NCBI GenBank assembly: GCA_023412665.1
Contig: JAEZCA010000008.1
Span: 24,239 to 88,238 of the forward strand
Origin: Bacillota bacterium
GTDB lineage: Bacteria > Bacillota > Clostridia > Acetivibrionales > DTU013
DNA length: 64,000 nucleotides
Direction of reading: 5' to 3'
In this document: in pieces, positions 62,003-64,000 of the stretch
How positions within the stretch are numbered: the first letter of the stretch is position 1
How the letters are laid out: every line of letters begins with the position of its first letter
Notes under the pieces: model-generated
What the model was told of the DNA's origin: nothing
The model's database searches: none
What the model saw: only the letters and a program-made list of their open reading frames with translations
Made by a program: the position numbers and the translations under genes

Positions 62003-62231
62003 AGAAACATTAATATAATTATTTATCTCCTTATTGCGAGATTTTTTACCGTTTTCGGTGAACACCATATGCCTCGTAAAGTACTTAAATCTAAGGATTT
62101 CTACGTATATACTCTTTGTATTAATACTACCGTCTCTACGTGTGGAGACCATGGGAACATATCAAACGGATATTTTGTATATTTAATCAGTAATTATCAA
62201 CTTTACAGCCTGGCGGTCTGTTTTCCGGTTC

Positions 62232-62267
62232 AAAAAAGGGAGTGCCTCAATTGAGACACTCCCTTTT
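62232..62267 (-). terminator. Strong terminator of the Calx-beta/SLH gene
   Basis: AAAAGGGAGTG/CACTCCCTTTT arms with inner CTCAA/TTGAG, followed on the minus strand by six T. Lies 10 bp past the stop at 62277; could act in both directions. Confidence 0.85.
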
Positions 62268-62276
62268 CTGTACTGT

Positions 62277-64000
62277 TTATTTCGCCATTCCCTCGATAAA
62301 CCTTTGCAGAATGGCAGCTACCTGTGCGCGGGTGGCGTTATCCTGTGGCATCAGAGCGCCGTTTGCGCCTGCCACAACGCCTTTTTCCACCGCCCAGGCC
62401 ATGGCGTTCTCAGCGTAGCTTGCCACGCTGCCCGCATCGACGAAATTGCTCAAATCGCCGCCAGCCTTGGGTGACCCGGCGTACCGCCACAGGATTGTTA
62501 CCATCTGCTCCCGTGTAATACTGCCGTCAGGGTTGGTGCCGTCCGTGATACCGGCGCCCATGGCCCAGCTGCGCGCGGCATCAAATACGCCGCTGCCGGA
62601 GAGGCTCTGTCCGTCCAAACGGCCCAGCACCGTCCAGAGCATAGCGCGGGTCATGGGGCTGTTGGGCGAGAAGGTGTCGGCGCCGGTACCCGCAAAGAGG
62701 CCGTTCCGGTTGGCAAATTCCACTGCGCCATAGAACCAATCGCTCTTGCTCACATCAGAGAAAGGAGTTTTATTCTCGACAATTGTTGTAGTTGCTGTAG
62801 CAGCTTGCTCAGACTTTCCATTTACTTTAATCTCCACTGTTGATGTTGTTTCTGGCGCTGGTGGTGTACTAATCGGCGTATTAGTAAATGTACCTGTTAT
62901 GGAACCGCTATGTGTACTTGCTGCTGTTGTAGCACCTGAGTCTTTTATATTAGCCGCAGTATCAAGTGTTATGGTATCACCCACAGTAATTGTCGACCCA
63001 GTTACATTACTAAATGTAATTGTCAGTTTATTCCCTGCCGCATTCCATGCAATATCGGCATCCTGTAATGCTGTTCCCCAACTGTGTCCATTATTTAGCT
63101 TAAGTTTGCTATCTATAGTTGCTGCTGTTATTGACGGTTTATTTGTATTCTGGTCGAAGGTTATGACAACAGTGTCACCAATCCCAAGACCTGTGTTTGA
63201 GCCTGAATTTGACGCTGTTATACTGCTTATTGCAGGAACTGATGTAAAGGTACCTGTCAGACTGCTGCTTGAGGTACTCGCTGCTGTTGTTGAACCTGAG
63301 TCTTTAATATTAGCTGATATATCGAGCGTTATGGTATCACCCACAGTAATTGTTGACCCAGTTACATTACTAAATGTAATTGTCAGTTTATTACCTGCCG
63401 CATTCCATGCAATGTCGGCATCCTGTAATGCTGTTCCCCAACTGTGTCCATTATTGAGTTTTAACTTACTATCTATAGTTGCTGCTGTGATGGCAGGCTT
63501 GTTCGTGTTATGGTCAAAGGTTATCTCCACCTTATCGTCTGCTCCCAAGCCCGGATTATTACCTGAATTTGAAGCTGTTATACTGCTTATAGCAGGCAGA
63601 GCTGCATCATCATCATTTATTGTCAAGGTTGCACTGCTGTTTGTTCCTATACTTGCCCCACCTGTTGCATTACTCAAAGTCACTACTACTGTCTCATTTG
63701 GTTCATATAAAGAGTCGTTAACTATGGCTACTGTTATCGTTTTTGTTGTCTCACCATTGCCAAAGCTTAATGTTCCGTTTGCCAGGGTATAGTCAGTTCC
63801 GCTTCCTGCGGCTGTTCCCCCTGTAACTGCATAGTCTACGCTAACAGCTCCGTCACTTCCACCTGTCCTCGTTACTGTGAATGTAGCTGTTCCTGCTCCT
63901 TCTCCCGCACTTACTGTTGTTGGATCAAACTGCAGGGTCCCAGGTACTGCATCATCATCATCATTTATTGTCAAGGTTGCACTGCTGTTTGTTCCTATAC
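62277..64000 (-). CDS. Calx-beta/SLH surface protein (5' end off window)
   Basis: The frame is open to the right edge (573 residues seen), so start and signal peptide lie outside; an internal ATG at 63974 is not the start. At least two Calx-beta units of 116 residues ('TLTINDDDD', 'FDPTTVSAGEGAGTATFTVT'), then two nearly identical 120-residue repeats ('SSITASNSGNN' ... 'GDTITLD.ANIKDSG'), then three SLH repeats ('FSPNSPMTRAMLWTVLGRL', 'TREQMVTILWRYAG', 'TRAQVAAILQRFIEG'). A wall-anchored repeat protein, possibly calcium-binding. Repeat identity suggests recent expansion. Confidence 0.93.
   Translation of the reverse strand, partial: IGTNSSATLTINDDDDAVPGTLQFDPTTVSAGEGAGTATFTVTRTGGSDGAVSVDYAVTGGTAAGSGTDYTLANGTLSFGNGETTKTITVAIVNDSLYEPNETVVVTLSNATGGASIGTNSSATLTINDDDAALPAISSITASNSGNNPGLGADDKVEITFDHNTNKPAITAATIDSKLKLNNGHSWGTALQDADIAWNAAGNKLTITFSNVTGSTITVGDTITLDISANIKDSGSTTAASTSSSSLTGTFTSVPAISSITASNSGSNTGLGIGDTVVITFDQNTNKPSITAATIDSKLKLNNGHSWGTALQDADIAWNAAGNKLTITFSNVTGSTITVGDTITLDTAANIKDSGATTAASTHSGSITGTFTNTPISTPPAPETTSTVEIKVNGKSEQAATATTTIVENKTPFSDVSKSDWFYGAVEFANRNGLFAGTGADTFSPNSPMTRAMLWTVLGRLDGQSLSGSGVFDAARSWAMGAGITDGTNPDGSITREQMVTILWRYAGSPKAGGDLSNFVDAGSVASYAENAMAWAVEKGVVAGANGALMPQDNATRAQVAAILQRFIEGMAK
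62880..63600 (-). repeat. Two tandem 360-bp coding repeats
   Basis: Units offset by exactly 360 bp (e.g. GTTACATTACTAAATGTAAT at 63001 and 63361), very similar at DNA level, in frame. Confidence 0.85.
63613..64000 (-). repeat. Tandem 348-bp Calx-beta repeats
   Basis: TCATTTATTGTCAAGG recurs at 63613 and 63961, a 348-bp (116-residue) period that continues past the edge. Confidence 0.75.

Noticed and set aside
62001..62152. N-terminal part of the 135-codon frame containing the IS66 piece
   Set aside because: Not transposase-like; taken as chance extension upstream of the fragment.
62746..63792. 348-codon open frame on the plus strand
   Set aside because: Antisense shadow of the repetitive Calx-beta/SLH gene; low-complexity product, no ribosome site.

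Overview
The window looks like chromosome of a Gram-positive, endospore-forming anaerobe of the class Clostridia. Supporting this are several S-layer-homology (SLH) surface proteins, a spore-coat CotF-like/alcohol dehydrogenase operon, strong AGGAGG ribosome sites, several supported TTG starts, and Clostridia-type families (Cthe_2159-like protein, DUF4956, DUF998, DUF3784). I cannot name a genus. No rRNA, tRNA, CRISPR array or phage module was seen. The region is accessory-rich and decaying, with truncated IS66 and IS200/IS605 pieces, orphan SLH ends, a broken M23 peptidase and a nonsense-interrupted surface protein.

Layout. 1-5.6 kb (minus): a secreted stalk-domain/ricin-lectin-like protein running off the left edge, then the VTC-domain / DUF4956 / Cthe_2159-like cluster, whose last gene has an in-frame TAG. 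5.8-7.7 kb (plus): an OmpR-type response regulator and its histidine kinase, divergent from that cluster. 7.7-8.9 kb: a GNAT acetyltransferase and a TetR regulator, divergent, with two operator-like repeats between two near-consensus promoters. 9.2-9.8 kb: M23 pseudogene. 10-11.9 kb: ECF-like sigma factor and membrane-anchored partner. 12.2-15.4 kb (minus): MFS transporter with a terminator-like hairpin in its leader, an SLH fragment, a three-part AraC regulator and a small exported protein. 15.5-20.8 kb (minus): a helical protein, a large SF2 helicase with a C-terminal membrane hairpin, and a GH5-like lipoprotein; the first two are the best candidate for an undescribed system.

21.3-38.5 kb: a visibly GC-rich block bounded by two direct copies of an unrecognised element of about 370-380 bp. 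It holds a three-gene minus-strand unit: DUF2442 protein, a 4124-residue SLH protein, and an SLH-anchored subtilisin. 38.8-46.4 kb: lipoprotein, esterase, GLUG/SLH protein with its own promoter, S41 peptidase and a bacterial staygreen-family protein. 46.8-49.3 kb (plus): five-gene spore operon resembling Bacillus yraG-yraF-adhB-yraD. 49.4-53.6 kb (minus): arsenic operon arsR-small protein-acr3-arsD-arsA-arsC with an ArsR-type promoter/operator. 53.6-56.1 kb: a choloylglycine-hydrolase-family gene and a DUF6544-like gene lying between two IS200/IS605 right-end remnants. 56.1-61.2 kb: DUF3784 protein, NarL-type two-component system, divergent membrane protein plus lipase-like hydrolase, and a DUF998 protein. 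61.5-64 kb: SLH remnant abutting an IS66 fragment, then a Calx-beta/SLH repeat protein whose 5' end lies beyond the right edge.

How the genes fit together. Much of the window concerns the cell surface: four substantial SLH proteins (one partial), two SLH scraps, stalk/lectin and polysaccharide-binding exports, and envelope-sensing regulators (two two-component systems, one ECF pair). Arsenic detoxification, drug efflux and acetyltransferase genes are each controlled locally by visible promoter/operator architecture.
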